DNA of 13,675 nt from Alphaproteobacteria bacterium UBA7691 (GTDB lineage Bacteria > Pseudomonadota > Alphaproteobacteria > Ferrovibrionales > Ferrovibrionaceae). Shown here one piece after another: positions 5,668-13,675 of the stretch; position 1 is the stretch's first letter, and each line of letters starts with the position of its first letter. A program made the position numbers and the translations under genes. Location of the stretch: assembly GCA_002482765.1 (NCBI GenBank), contig DLGP01000091.1:1-13675 (forward strand), written 5' to 3'. The notes beneath the pieces are model-generated. The model did not search any database. It was not told the origin of the DNA and worked only from the letters and a program-made list of their open reading frames with translations.

Positions 5668-6996
5668 ATGTGGCCAACATCGTTTCTCTACAAAAACACC
5701 GATGATGTCGTGTTTCAGGCACCTTGGCCGGAACGCGAGGATTTGGAGAGTTTTTATGCCTTTGCTCTGCCAAAAGCCGGCAGTTCACTGCTTGAAAGCA
5801 TCCTGTTCGACATCTCAGCCCTGAGCGGCCACGTAACCTTTACACCAACGGTCACGCTATTCGAACACGGCATCAAGGAAGAAGATGTCGATATCGATCA
5901 GCCTGACACTTTTGAGGCTCCGGGTTATTGTTTCTCCGGCTTCCGCCATGCGCCACCCTTCCTGTCGTCGCGGCTGCTGGAAAATCGCAAGGCCATCCTG
6001 CTGGTGCGCGATCCGCGCGACATGCTGGTGTCGATGTATTTCTCCATGCGCTACAGCCATGTAGAGCCGGGCCCTGGCGCCTATCGCGACTGGTTCCTGG
6101 CGCAGCGCAAATCGCTGGCCGATATCCCGATCGACCGCTTTGCCGCCGGTGTGGCGCAAGACCTTAATGCCACGCTGGAAGCCATGCTGAACCTATTGCG
6201 GCACGCCGATATCAGGCTGTATCGCTACGAGGACGTAATCTATCGCAAGCAGCAATGGATTGAGGATATCGTCGATTTCCTCGGCCTGACCCTGGATAGC
6301 GCGGCGCTGGCCGCCATTGCGGCAAAATACGTTATCCTGCCCTCGGGCGAGAATGTGAACAGCCACTATCGCCAGGGCCATCCCGGCGACGGCATTCGCA
6401 AACTGGACCCCACCACGCTAACCCGGATCGGCCGCATGCTGGCGCCGCAATGGCAATGGCTTGGCTATCCCACCGAGCAGCCGCAGGAAGCACTGGCTCA
6501 ATCAGCCGAAGTGCTGGCACGGCTTATGCCGCCCTCACCGCCAGCCAGCATCACCTGCACGCGGCTGGACGGCGATATACCGGATGACCTTGGCGCGGCA
6601 TTGGCCCGTGCATCGCATCCCGGCACGATCAGCCTGAAAACCGGGCGCGCCGAAATCCTTTCCGCTCATCTGGCCAGCCGGATCGCCGCAGACGGCACCA
6701 AACGGCTGGCCTATTCCTACATCGTTGCGATTGGCCCGGTGGCGGAAGAATTGATTTTTGGCTGCCGCCTGGTGAATGAACGTGGCGGCGTATTCTTCGC
6801 GCGCAATTCGCTGGCGCTGAACCAGCCGCCGCTGCATTTCCCCGAAGGTGGCAAGCTGTGCGTCACCTGGGATTTGCCGCATCCGGTGCCGCCCGGCCTT
6901 TATCGCTTCAGCGCCGGCTGCTCCTATGCCAACAACCCGACAAATTTCATCGCCCGGGAAGTGGATGCGTTTCAGGCGACATTGCCACAGGCTTGA
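5668..6996 (+). CDS. Sulfotransferase with C-terminal Wzt-like glycan-binding domain (442 aa)
   Basis: Predicted cytosolic PAPS-dependent sulfotransferase of the Sulfotransfer_1 type. The phosphosulfate loop is FALPKAGSSLL (32-42), a PKAGSS variant of the usual PKSGTT. FRHAPPFL (92-99) aligns with the KTHLP region of cytosolic sulfotransferases, making H94 the probable catalytic base. The 3'-phosphate motif VRDPRDMLVSMYFS has R114 and S122 at the standard spacing, and YRYEDV lies at 185-190. The catalytic domain ends near 285. After a linker, residues 325-440 form a domain not normal for this family, which matches the C-terminal domain of the Wzt ATPase in this window: 364-435 aligns without gaps to Wzt 318-389 with 26 of 72 identities. 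The shared residues include RLVN, a Trp, P-G-x-Y and A-R-x-x-D-A-F. This suggests it sulfates the same glycan that Wzt exports. It follows fcl by 82 bp and converges on the next gene with a 3-nt gap. The exact sugar and position are unknown. Confidence 0.88.
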   Translation: MWPTSFLYKNTDDVVFQAPWPEREDLESFYAFALPKAGSSLLESILFDISALSGHVTFTPTVTLFEHGIKEEDVDIDQPDTFEAPGYCFSGFRHAPPFLSSRLLENRKAILLVRDPRDMLVSMYFSMRYSHVEPGPGAYRDWFLAQRKSLADIPIDRFAAGVAQDLNATLEAMLNLLRHADIRLYRYEDVIYRKQQWIEDIVDFLGLTLDSAALAAIAAKYVILPSGENVNSHYRQGHPGDGIRKLDPTTLTRIGRMLAPQWQWLGYPTEQPQEALAQSAEVLARLMPPSPPASITCTRLDGDIPDDLGAALARASHPGTISLKTGRAEILSAHLASRIAADGTKRLAYSYIVAIGPVAEELIFGCRLVNERGGVFFARNSLALNQPPLHFPEGGKLCVTWDLPHPVPPGLYRFSAGCSYANNPTNFIAREVDAFQATLPQA

Positions 6997-6999
6997 GCG

Positions 7000-9900
7000 T
7001 CAGGCCGGGGCGCAAATCCCCGGCTTCACCCGATATATCCGGTATGGCCCGATAGCCGCCTGCAACGCATAGCGGGCAGCCAGTGTTGCCTCCTCGGGGC
7101 GACCGGCAGAGCTCAGGATAAAATCGTATTTCCGTTCCAGCACGCTCCAGGCCGAAGCTTCATTGCGGGCCAGCCCGGCCCAGAACGCCGCCGCGCGCTG
7201 ACGCCCCTCCGGCCCCATATATGAATCAGGACGTATGCGCGAGAAATCAAAATCGACGCGACGCCCGGCAATCGATGCCGTGATCTGATCGCCGCCGAAC
7301 ATGACAATATCGGCGCAATGCGGCAGCCGCCTCAATTGCGCGATCAGGGCACGATGCGACGCATCACCCGGCTGCCATGCGCCGCGCAGATAATAGGCCA
7401 TGGTAGGAATATTGATTCCGCTCAGCAGCACCAGCACCAGCGCCGCCACGCCCAGCAGCAGATTGCCGACCTGCTTGCTGTAGCGCCCAACCAGAGCCAT
7501 CAGGCCAAAAATTGCCAACGGCACCGCCGCAACACGCAGCCACAAACCGGATTTCAGACCGGCATCCGGATAGGCGCCAAACAGGTAAAGCAGCAATCCA
7601 ACCGCAAACAGCACCAGCAAAGCGGCAACAAGCCGACGACCATCGTCGCCCTGTACACCGCCTCGGATAAAGGCTGCGACAGCCAGCCATGCCAGCGGCA
7701 GCACCATGCCGAAGCCGCCCAGCACATAGTACCATTGCGCGGAAAGCGCCTTACCACCGAAAAACGCTGCGCCGGCACCACTGCCCCAAAGCAGCGCTTC
7801 TAGCAGAAACGGCGCGATCAACGGAACAGGCAGCAAGGCGGCACCAAGCAGCGTGGCCTGGGAATAGCGCAGCCCCTGTTGCCGATAGAGCTGCATGGCA
7901 AACAGCAACAGCAGCAAGGCATAGGATAGCAGGATATGCGGCAGCAGGATCAGGCTGCCGAGCGCCCCTGCCACCGCCAGCAAGCCGGCAAGCGTGATGT
8001 TGCGACCCGGCTTTGCCGCCTGGCTGGCATTTGCCAGTAGCTGCATCAGACACAAGCCAACAAGCACAACCAGGAAATGCTGCGGCACGAAGATATAGGA
8101 GATAAAAACCTCATCCACCCATATGCTGTCGAGAAGCATCTTGGCACGGAAAAACGCAAACCCGATTGCCGGCACGGTATCGATCAGCAAGGGCAACCAG
8201 CCACCGGCCCATGTGGCCAGCAGAACCGCCAGCACATGCGCCATTCTGGATACGGTCACCGCCCGGGTCAGTTCAAGCGCAACAACCGGCACAGCGGCCG
8301 ACAACACCACAACCACAAGCGAGAACGCAGCAAAACTCAACTGGCTGGCTCCGCTCAGCTGCGCCAGCAACGCCATCGGCGCGTAATACAGGAAATTGTA
8401 GGCGAAGGCCTCGCCTTTGAAAAAAGCGTTCTCCGGAGGCCAGGCTTGCGCATCGTATAGCGCCTGCAATGCGAAAAAATGCTTCGGCAGATCGTATATC
8501 TCAGGAAAGCGATACGCTGCCGCATCACCCAGCATGGCTATTGGCCAATAGATGACGGCCACCGTTGCCACCCATGAAGTCGTAATCAAGCCAATCAATG
8601 CGCCGGCCCAGGTAAGACGCGGCAAAGCCGGCACAAGACCAGGCTGGCCGCGATACTGCACCGACAACACATAGCCGGCAGCGGCAAATAGCAGGATTGC
8701 CGCCGGCATCATGCTGCCGAACAGCCTAAGCGCATAGATCGAGAGCAGGCCAAGCAAGGCATAGCCAACAACCAGACCGCTGCCGAAATGGCTTGCCCCC
8801 CGGATGCCGCAGGCAAGCAACAGCGCGCGCCCGAGAAATGCTGCGGCGCCCATCATAGCCAGGCCGAACAATGCCAGCAGCCAATAGGATTTCGGCGCTA
8901 GGCCGCCTGGCTCCGAAGACAGGTCCGTGAAGCGGAAATTATAAACCTCAAGCGCAACCAGCCTGATATCGCCGCTGCCTCTGGACCAGCCACCGAGGCC
9001 GAATGACACCGCACCCTGCCACTCCCTGGCGGGGCCATTTGCCAGACCGGAATATTTCCGGGTGGGTTGGTAGCTGCCGGAAGCAAGCGTGAGCAGCTTC
9101 TCGCGGCCATGCAGGGAAATATGCGCCGCAGCCGCATTGTTGCCGGTGAGTTCCCCGGCAAAAGCCGCCTTCACGTAGAACGGGCCATTGAAAGCCAGCG
9201 GCTGCGATATGAAACCAGCATCAACCGGGCTGGCACTTGCCACCCTGGGCTGGCCGGCAGTGATGGAAAACTCCACGCCGGCCGGACCCCAGCTCTGCCA
9301 TTGCAACATGGACAGTTCAGCAATCCTGGTCAGGGCGACCCGGCGGCGCGGCACGGCAATCACATAATGCTCGTTATCAACCGCCACCCAGTAGCCACGC
9401 TGCTCAAGCAGCGCAACAAGCCGGGCATCACGCAATCCGCTCAATGCCGCCACCACAACCAGATCCCAGCGCCGCAGATCGGCCTTGGCCAACAGATCAT
9501 CGGTGGTGGCCACCAGGCTCAGGCGATTTTGCGCCTGGCTGCCAATGAAGGGCAGCAGGGCCGGGGCATATTCCTTGTAAACCAGAATATCGAGAGCCTT
9601 GTCTGTATCAAGCCGCAACCCATCCACCGCTGCCGTGTGATTAAGATGTTCATAGACCCGCAGAAGGCGTTTGATCGGCGTGTTGGCTTCAGCCAGCTTG
9701 CTTACGGGCCGCTCCCAAGCCACGGCAGGCAGGATTTCACCGGGTCGCACGGCCAGCGCGACATTCATCACGACAACCAACATGCTGCCGATCAGTAGCA
9801 ATGTGGAATGCCGGCCCGAAAGACTTGGCAGGCCGGCACCGGCGGCGATGAGCAACAGCAGCAATCCCGGCAGGAAGTAACGGAAATTCCAGTTAAAGGC

Positions 9901-11217
9901 CGGCGTCAGAAACATCGTCGCCACGACAGTCACGGCAACGGCAACCAGAACAACCAGCAACAATCCAGGTGCCGCCATGCCGGTGGGGTTGTTTTGCCCA
10001 GCATCGCGGGCGGCGGTGAATCGGCGCAAGACCAGCCAAAGCAGCAGCACACCACACAAAAACCAGGCAGCAGCTCCCATATCGTTGGAAAGCGCCCAGG
10101 ATAAATGATTGCCGGGCGTCTCGATCAGGCCGGGGAAAATACGTGCGAAGGACAGCACCAGATTGTCGAGCACGTAACTTGCCTGGAAGGTGACCTTTTC
10201 CGCCTCCACTCGTTGCATAGGATTGCCGTAAACAATCCAGTTGGCCCAGAAACGCGACGAAAAGATCAGCAGAGCGGCACCGCCCCATAGCAATGCCGGG
10301 CGCGGCAATCCGATCAATGCGGCCGTTAGATTACGCCCGAGTGCCAGCCCGGCAACGATGATCAGGGCCAGCAGCGGCAGCAATACGGAAATCTTGGCGC
10401 CAAAAGCCCAGCTCGCCGCCAGCAGCAGCAGGGCCAGATTCACGCCGGACCTGTCGCCGCGCAGCAGGCGCAGCAGCCAGCCGGCAGTGAACAGGAAACC
10501 AACGCAACCCAGCAGATCGCCCTTGAGTGTGCTGGCCAGACCGAGAATAGCCGGCATCGAGCCGAGAATGAGCATCAGGCATAATGCATTCAGCACCGGC
10601 GCGCCAAGCAGCCGGGCAAGCCAGAACACCACCGCCATGAAGCCGGCCAGCACTTCAAGATTGGCATAGTTGAAAGCAGCGTAGGAGCCGGCGGCCAGCC
10701 CATAAGCCAAGGCATTCAGTTCGCCATTCCATTCATTGACGAACAGATTGAGCTGAATGGTCGGCATATGAATAAAGACAGTGCCGTAATTGAGCCAGAT
10801 CGCCAGGCGCGGCACACCATAGGTTTGTGCATCCCAGGTATAATCGGCGCCTAAGCCAGAGCGCAGCCAGAACAGCAGCAGCAGGATTGCCAGCAATCCC
10901 AGGGGCAGCATCAGCCGCGCCTGCGGGAGATCGGCCTCGGCAATGGGTGGAAACCGGCTCTGCTGCATGGCGACATGAACCGCCGCCACGGCGAGTAATA
11001 CACAAATGATGAAAAACGGCTGCGACAGCGCGTCGAATGCGGAAAGCGCCAGGATCAGGGCATTCTGCCCGGCATTCACCATCATCCAGGCAGCCAACAG
11101 CGCTGTCAGGCGGTCATGCCCGAATCTGGCCGAAAAACCTTTGCCCACCGCCCAAATCGCGGCCGCCTTCAGAAACAGGTAGGCACTGGGAAGTACAAAA
11201 TCCGTCATCACCAGCAT
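7000..11217 (-). CDS. Giant membrane protein, apparent fusion of two GT-C-like glycosyltransferase modules (1405 aa)
   Basis: Multi-pass membrane protein without a confident family name. Module 1 (about residues 1-490) has many hydrophobic helices and a first periplasmic loop with acidic aromatic motif DYTWDAQTYG (125-134), as in GT-C enzymes that use polyprenyl-linked sugars. A soluble region follows: 491-635 alpha/beta-like, then 640-770 beta-rich and ending GDIRLVALEVYNF, like a jelly-roll sugar-binding domain. Module 2 (about 777-1275) is again polytopic, with GDAAAYRFPEIYDLPKHF (897-914) and PPENAFFKGEAFAYNFLYY (927-945), resembling DUF2298-type proteins. A soluble tail covers 1276-1405. 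Two in-frame ATGs (11217 and 11208) are possible, neither with a clear Shine-Dalgarno. A role in adding or modifying sugars on the periplasmic side of the glycan is inferred from fold and neighbourhood. There is no frameshift, so the double architecture appears real. Confidence 0.75.
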   Translation of the reverse strand: MLVMTDFVLPSAYLFLKAAAIWAVGKGFSARFGHDRLTALLAAWMMVNAGQNALILALSAFDALSQPFFIICVLLAVAAVHVAMQQSRFPPIAEADLPQARLMLPLGLLAILLLLFWLRSGLGADYTWDAQTYGVPRLAIWLNYGTVFIHMPTIQLNLFVNEWNGELNALAYGLAAGSYAAFNYANLEVLAGFMAVVFWLARLLGAPVLNALCLMLILGSMPAILGLASTLKGDLLGCVGFLFTAGWLLRLLRGDRSGVNLALLLLAASWAFGAKISVLLPLLALIIVAGLALGRNLTAALIGLPRPALLWGGAALLIFSSRFWANWIVYGNPMQRVEAEKVTFQASYVLDNLVLSFARIFPGLIETPGNHLSWALSNDMGAAAWFLCGVLLLWLVLRRFTAARDAGQNNPTGMAAPGLLLVVLVAVAVTVVATMFLTPAFNWNFRYFLPGLLLLLIAAGAGLPSLSGRHSTLLLIGSMLVVVMNVALAVRPGEILPAVAWERPVSKLAEANTPIKRLLRVYEHLNHTAAVDGLRLDTDKALDILVYKEYAPALLPFIGSQAQNRLSLVATTDDLLAKADLRRWDLVVVAALSGLRDARLVALLEQRGYWVAVDNEHYVIAVPRRRVALTRIAELSMLQWQSWGPAGVEFSITAGQPRVASASPVDAGFISQPLAFNGPFYVKAAFAGELTGNNAAAAHISLHGREKLLTLASGSYQPTRKYSGLANGPAREWQGAVSFGLGGWSRGSGDIRLVALEVYNFRFTDLSSEPGGLAPKSYWLLALFGLAMMGAAAFLGRALLLACGIRGASHFGSGLVVGYALLGLLSIYALRLFGSMMPAAILLFAAAGYVLSVQYRGQPGLVPALPRLTWAGALIGLITTSWVATVAVIYWPIAMLGDAAAYRFPEIYDLPKHFFALQALYDAQAWPPENAFFKGEAFAYNFLYYAPMALLAQLSGASQLSFAAFSLVVVVLSAAVPVVALELTRAVTVSRMAHVLAVLLATWAGGWLPLLIDTVPAIGFAFFRAKMLLDSIWVDEVFISYIFVPQHFLVVLVGLCLMQLLANASQAAKPGRNITLAGLLAVAGALGSLILLPHILLSYALLLLLFAMQLYRQQGLRYSQATLLGAALLPVPLIAPFLLEALLWGSGAGAAFFGGKALSAQWYYVLGGFGMVLPLAWLAVAAFIRGGVQGDDGRRLVAALLVLFAVGLLLYLFGAYPDAGLKSGLWLRVAAVPLAIFGLMALVGRYSKQVGNLLLGVAALVLVLLSGINIPTMAYYLRGAWQPGDASHRALIAQLRRLPHCADIVMFGGDQITASIAGRRVDFDFSRIRPDSYMGPEGRQRAAAFWAGLARNEASAWSVLERKYDFILSSAGRPEEATLAARYALQAAIGPYRIYRVKPGICAPA

Positions 11218-11294
11218 AAAGCTGACCCAACGGGAACAGAGCGGCCTAGCATTGGAATCTACCGGAAAGTGGCTGTTTTCTGACCGAGACCATA

Positions 11295-11321
11295 GTCTTG
11301 CCGGACGCCAAGCGTCCAGAC
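11295..11321 (-). terminator. Hairpin between cysA and the GT-C gene
   Basis: GGACGC (11303-11308) and GCGTCC (11312-11317) form a perfect 6-bp stem with a 3-nt loop; GTCT (11295-11298) and AGAC (11318-11321) could extend it past a 4-nt bulge. It lies 22-48 nt after the cysA stop on the minus strand. No T-run follows, so intrinsic termination is uncertain. The rest of the 125-bp gap (11218-11342) shows no convincing promoter, so whether the GT-C gene is transcribed from cys readthrough is open. Confidence 0.35.
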
Positions 11322-11342
11322 ATATCTAGAATGATCTGACGC

Positions 11343-12404
11343 TCAGGCCGCAAACACCTGCGCCCGGCGGAAGGCCAGCCGCACCCGCTCGCCGGCCTTG
11401 AGCGGGCGGTCGGTGAAAGTTTCGCGGGTCTGCGATACTTCCAGCACCGGCAGGCCGCCGCCGATCTCCACTTCAACGCGCACATTGGCGCCCACTGCCG
11501 AGGTGAAGCGTACCACGCCGGTATTCTGCACCGGCGCACCCGGCACCAGAGCCTCGGCGATGATGTCATGCGGCCGCACATAAAGTTTCACCGGGCCATC
11601 CACCAGGCGCGGCGGCGGCAATAGGCTGGTATCAACATGGGGATACAGCACGCGGCCGCCGCTGATCTCGCCATCCAGCTCGTTGATATCGCCGAGGAAG
11701 CGGTTGACGAAGGGCGTGGCCGGTTTTTCGTAGAGCATTTCGGGCGTATCGACCTGCTCGATGCGGCCCTTGTCCATCACCACCACGCGGTCGGCCAGTT
11801 CCAGCGCCTCCTCCTGGTCGTGGGTGACAAAAACCGAGGTCATGCCAAGCTGCTCATGCAGCCGGCGCAGCCAGCGGCGCAATTCCTTGCGCACCTTGGC
11901 ATCCAGCGCGCCAAAAGGTTCATCCAGCAGCAGCACCTTGGGCTCAATCGCCAGGGCGCGGGCCAGGGCAACGCGCTGGCGCTGGCCGCCGGATAGCTGC
12001 GCCGGCATACGCCCGGCGAGCCAGTCGATCTGCACCAGTTGCAGCAATTCATCCACCCGGCGCTTGATCTCGGCCTCGCTCGGGCGCTGCTTGCGCGGCC
12101 GCACGCGCAGGCCAAAGGCCACATTCTCGAATACGCTCATATGGCGGAACAGCGCATAATGCTGAAACACAAAGCCGACATCGCGTTCGCCTGCCGGGCG
12201 TTCGGCGGTGCTGCGGCCATCAAAGCGGATATCGCCGGCATCGGGCTTGTCGAGGCCCGCGATCAGCCGCAGCAACGTGGTCTTGCCGGAACCGGATGGC
12301 CCGAGCAGGGCAACCAACTCGCCGCTGGCGATATTGAGATCCACCGCCTTGAGGGCAAGGAAACTGCCGAATTGCCGGCTGACGCCGAGGATGTCGATCT
12401 GCAT
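11343..12404 (-). CDS. cysA: Sulfate/thiosulfate ABC importer ATPase (CysA)
   Basis: Cytoplasmic ATPase that drives sulfate and thiosulfate uptake through CysT-CysW. Numbered from the chosen start (353 residues): Walker A GPSGSGKTT (35-43), Q-loop Q81, signature LSGGQ (137-141), Walker B VLLLDE (157-162) and H195 in VTHDQEEA. A C-terminal regulatory domain starts at about 235 and contains KLYVRPHDI, a wording typical of CysA. The start at 12404 is preferred over an ATG 13 codons upstream because AGGAG stands 7 nt before it and the homologous part begins there. It follows cysW with a 10-nt gap, and the ribosome site overlaps the cysW stop (TAGGAG). Product and operon order together separate it from other CUT1/MOI-type ATPases. 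Confidence 0.92.
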   Translation of the reverse strand: MQIDILGVSRQFGSFLALKAVDLNIASGELVALLGPSGSGKTTLLRLIAGLDKPDAGDIRFDGRSTAERPAGERDVGFVFQHYALFRHMSVFENVAFGLRVRPRKQRPSEAEIKRRVDELLQLVQIDWLAGRMPAQLSGGQRQRVALARALAIEPKVLLLDEPFGALDAKVRKELRRWLRRLHEQLGMTSVFVTHDQEEALELADRVVVMDKGRIEQVDTPEMLYEKPATPFVNRFLGDINELDGEISGGRVLYPHVDTSLLPPPRLVDGPVKLYVRPHDIIAEALVPGAPVQNTGVVRFTSAVGANVRVEVEIGGGLPVLEVSQTRETFTDRPLKAGERVRLAFRRAQVFAA

Positions 12405-12411
12405 GCTCTGG

Positions 12412-12416
12412 CTCCT
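12412..12416 (-). promoter_or_regulatory. Ribosome binding site deciding the cysA start
   Basis: The minus strand has AGGAG, seven nucleotides, then ATG at 12404. The upstream in-frame ATG at 12443 lies inside cysW and would add 13 residues unlike the family, so this site fixes the start. Confidence 0.8.
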
Positions 12417-13293
12417 ATTCGCTGCCGCTGCGCTGGCTATCACGGTCCAGGCGCCATTCCAGCAGGCTTTTCAGGATCAGCGTGACAATCGCCAGCAAGG
12501 CCAGCAGCGAGGCCACGGCAAAGGCGGCGACAAAATTATACTCGTTGTAGAGAATTTCGACATGCAGCGGCATGGTGTTGGTGAGGCCGCGGATATGGCC
12601 CGACACCACCGAGACGGCGCCGAATTCGCCCATCGCCCGCGCATTGCATAGCAGCAGGCCATAAAGCAGGCCCCATTTGATATTGGGCAAGGTGACACGC
12701 CAGAAGGTCTGCCAGCCGGAAGCGCCCAGCACCATTGCCGCTTCCTCTTCCAGCGTGCCCTGTTCCTGCATGATCGGAATCAGTTCACGCGCCACAAAGG
12801 GAAAGGTGACAAATAATGTGGCCAGCACAATGCCCGGCACCGCAAAGATGATTTTCAGGTCATGTTCTTGCAACCATGGCCCGAGCCAGCCCTGCAAGCC
12901 GAAGAGCAGCACAAAGACCAGGCCGGAAATTACCGGCGACACCGAAAACGGCAGGTCGATCAGCGTGATCAGCAGGCTCTTGCCGCGAAAATCAAATTTC
13001 GTGATGGCCCAGGCCGCCACCACGCCGAATGCCAGATTGATCGGCACCACGATGACGGCGGTGAGCAGGGTCAGCCGGATCGCCGCCAGCGCCACCGGCT
13101 CGGTCAGCGCCGTGGCATAAGCCTGCCAGCCTTGGCGTAATGCCTCGGTGAACACAATCACCAGCGGCAGGGCAAGGAACACCGCCAGGAAGGCCAGGGC
13201 AATGCCGATCAGCAGCCCGCGCAGCAGCCAGGCGCCGGCGCGGTCGATGCGTCGGCTCCGGCCGGCAGGATTAGTCAGGGCCAGCGTCACCAT
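12415..13293 (-). CDS. cysW: Sulfate/thiosulfate ABC importer permease (CysW)
   Basis: Inner-membrane subunit that pairs with CysT to form the sulfate channel. From the chosen start it has 292 residues and about six hydrophobic segments, the first directly after a basic N-terminus (RSRR). The EAA loop that contacts CysA is EEEAAMVLGASGWQTFWRV, followed by TLPN. CNARAMGEFGAVSVVSGHI matches the conserved CysW stretch near the C-terminus. The start at 13293 is preferred to 13374, because the longer form would run 27 residues into the cysT frame and lacks family similarity; the chosen ATG lies 4 nt after the cysT stop with GGTGA just upstream. No substrate-binding protein gene (cysP or sbp) is seen; it may lie beyond the right edge. 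Confidence 0.92.
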   Translation of the reverse strand: MVTLALTNPAGRSRRIDRAGAWLLRGLLIGIALAFLAVFLALPLVIVFTEALRQGWQAYATALTEPVALAAIRLTLLTAVIVVPINLAFGVVAAWAITKFDFRGKSLLITLIDLPFSVSPVISGLVFVLLFGLQGWLGPWLQEHDLKIIFAVPGIVLATLFVTFPFVARELIPIMQEQGTLEEEAAMVLGASGWQTFWRVTLPNIKWGLLYGLLLCNARAMGEFGAVSVVSGHIRGLTNTMPLHVEILYNEYNFVAAFAVASLLALLAIVTLILKSLLEWRLDRDSQRSGSE

Positions 13294-13297
13294 GATG

Positions 13298-13675
13298 TCA
13301 CCGCCCGCCCTTTTCACGCCGCTCGGCCCAATGCTGCACGGCGTTGATGATGAACAGCATGATGAAGGAAGCAATCAGCAGGGCGACGGCAATCGCCGTC
13401 GCCTCGGCATAGAGGAATTCCTCCAGTTTGATCACCACCAGCAAAGGCGCGATCTCGGAAATGCCGGGCAGATTGCCGGCAATGAAGATCACCGAGCCGT
13501 ATTCGCCCAAGCCGCGCGCCAGCGCCAGGGCAAAGCCGGTCAGGGTGGCCGGCATCAGGCTGGGCCAGATCACGCGGCTGAAAATCTGCCAGCGATTGGC
13601 GCCCAGGCTTTCCGCCGCCTCCTCCAGCTCTTTCTCAAAATCCTGCAACACCGGCTGCACCGTGCGCACCACAAA
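13298..13675 (-). CDS. cysT: Sulfate/thiosulfate ABC importer permease CysT (CysU), C-terminal part
   Basis: The window edge cuts this gene; the last 125 residues are present and the reading frame runs open through base 13675. It keeps the EAA loop (EEAAESLGANRWQIFSRV), the CysT-typical stretch ARGLGEYGSVIFIAGN and a final hydrophobic segment before the basic tail RREKGGR. E. coli CysU is about 277 residues, so a little over half is missing. It is the upstream partner of cysW in the order cysT-cysW-cysA. The operon promoter, and any CysB-like or riboswitch control, would lie outside the window. Confidence 0.92.
   Translation of the reverse strand, partial: FVVRTVQPVLQDFEKELEEAAESLGANRWQIFSRVIWPSLMPATLTGFALALARGLGEYGSVIFIAGNLPGISEIAPLLVVIKLEEFLYAEATAIAVALLIASFIMLFIINAVQHWAERREKGGR

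Noticed and set aside
8880..8900. Assembly error or lost stop joining two separate GT-C genes
   Set aside because: The junction near residue 777 has no start codon with a ribosome site nearby and the frame continues smoothly into a hydrophobic segment, so a genuine single gene is the simpler reading. Long-read data would settle it.
12405..12443. N-terminal extension of CysA by 13 residues
   Set aside because: The downstream ATG at 12404 has an AGGAG site at the right distance and matches the family start; the extension overlaps cysW.
13294..13374. N-terminal extension of CysW by 27 residues
   Set aside because: The added segment is read in a second frame of cysT and is Cys/Ser/Pro-rich without family likeness; the ATG at 13293 directly follows the cysT stop.

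Overview
The window reads as a polysaccharide-export and sulfation locus beside a sulfate-uptake operon, on the chromosome of a GC-rich Gram-negative bacterium. Codon use and the cysT-cysW-cysA order fit an alphaproteobacterium, but no marker gene is present, so this is inference. Seven complete genes and one partial gene fill nearly all of the sequence. No tRNA, rRNA, CRISPR array or insertion sequence was seen.

Left part (25-4276, minus strand): a tight three-gene operon transcribed right to left. It encodes an ABC-2 polysaccharide permease (Wzm type), its ATPase with a C-terminal carbohydrate-binding-like domain (Wzt type), and a 742-residue sulfotransferase. The second half of the sulfotransferase is an 18-unit coiled-coil repeat. 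Stops and starts overlap at both junctions (TGATG and ATGA). A 343-bp AT-rich intergenic region separates this operon from a divergent plus-strand pair: a GDP-L-fucose synthase (4620-5585) and a second sulfotransferase (5668-6996).

Middle (7000-11217, minus strand): a 1405-residue membrane protein that converges on the second sulfotransferase with a 3-nt gap. It looks like two GT-C-type membrane glycosyltransferase modules joined by a periplasmic region containing a beta-rich domain. Right part (11343-13675, minus strand): cysT (cut by the window edge), cysW and cysA, the membrane and ATPase subunits of a sulfate/thiosulfate importer.

Working model (inference): the Cys importer brings in sulfate, which after activation to PAPS feeds two sulfotransferases. 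Fucose synthase supplies GDP-fucose for a glycan, and Wzm/Wzt export it. Two observations make the locus unusual. First, the second sulfotransferase ends in a domain that aligns without gaps to the glycan-binding domain of Wzt (26 identities in 72 positions, counted by hand), so modifier and exporter may read the same glycan end. Second, the first sulfotransferase carries a long repeat-built coiled coil in the position and context of WbdD, the chain terminator and molecular ruler of E. coli O9a. This suggests a system in which sulfate, rather than methyl-phosphate, is the export cap, with chain length set by an expandable coiled coil.
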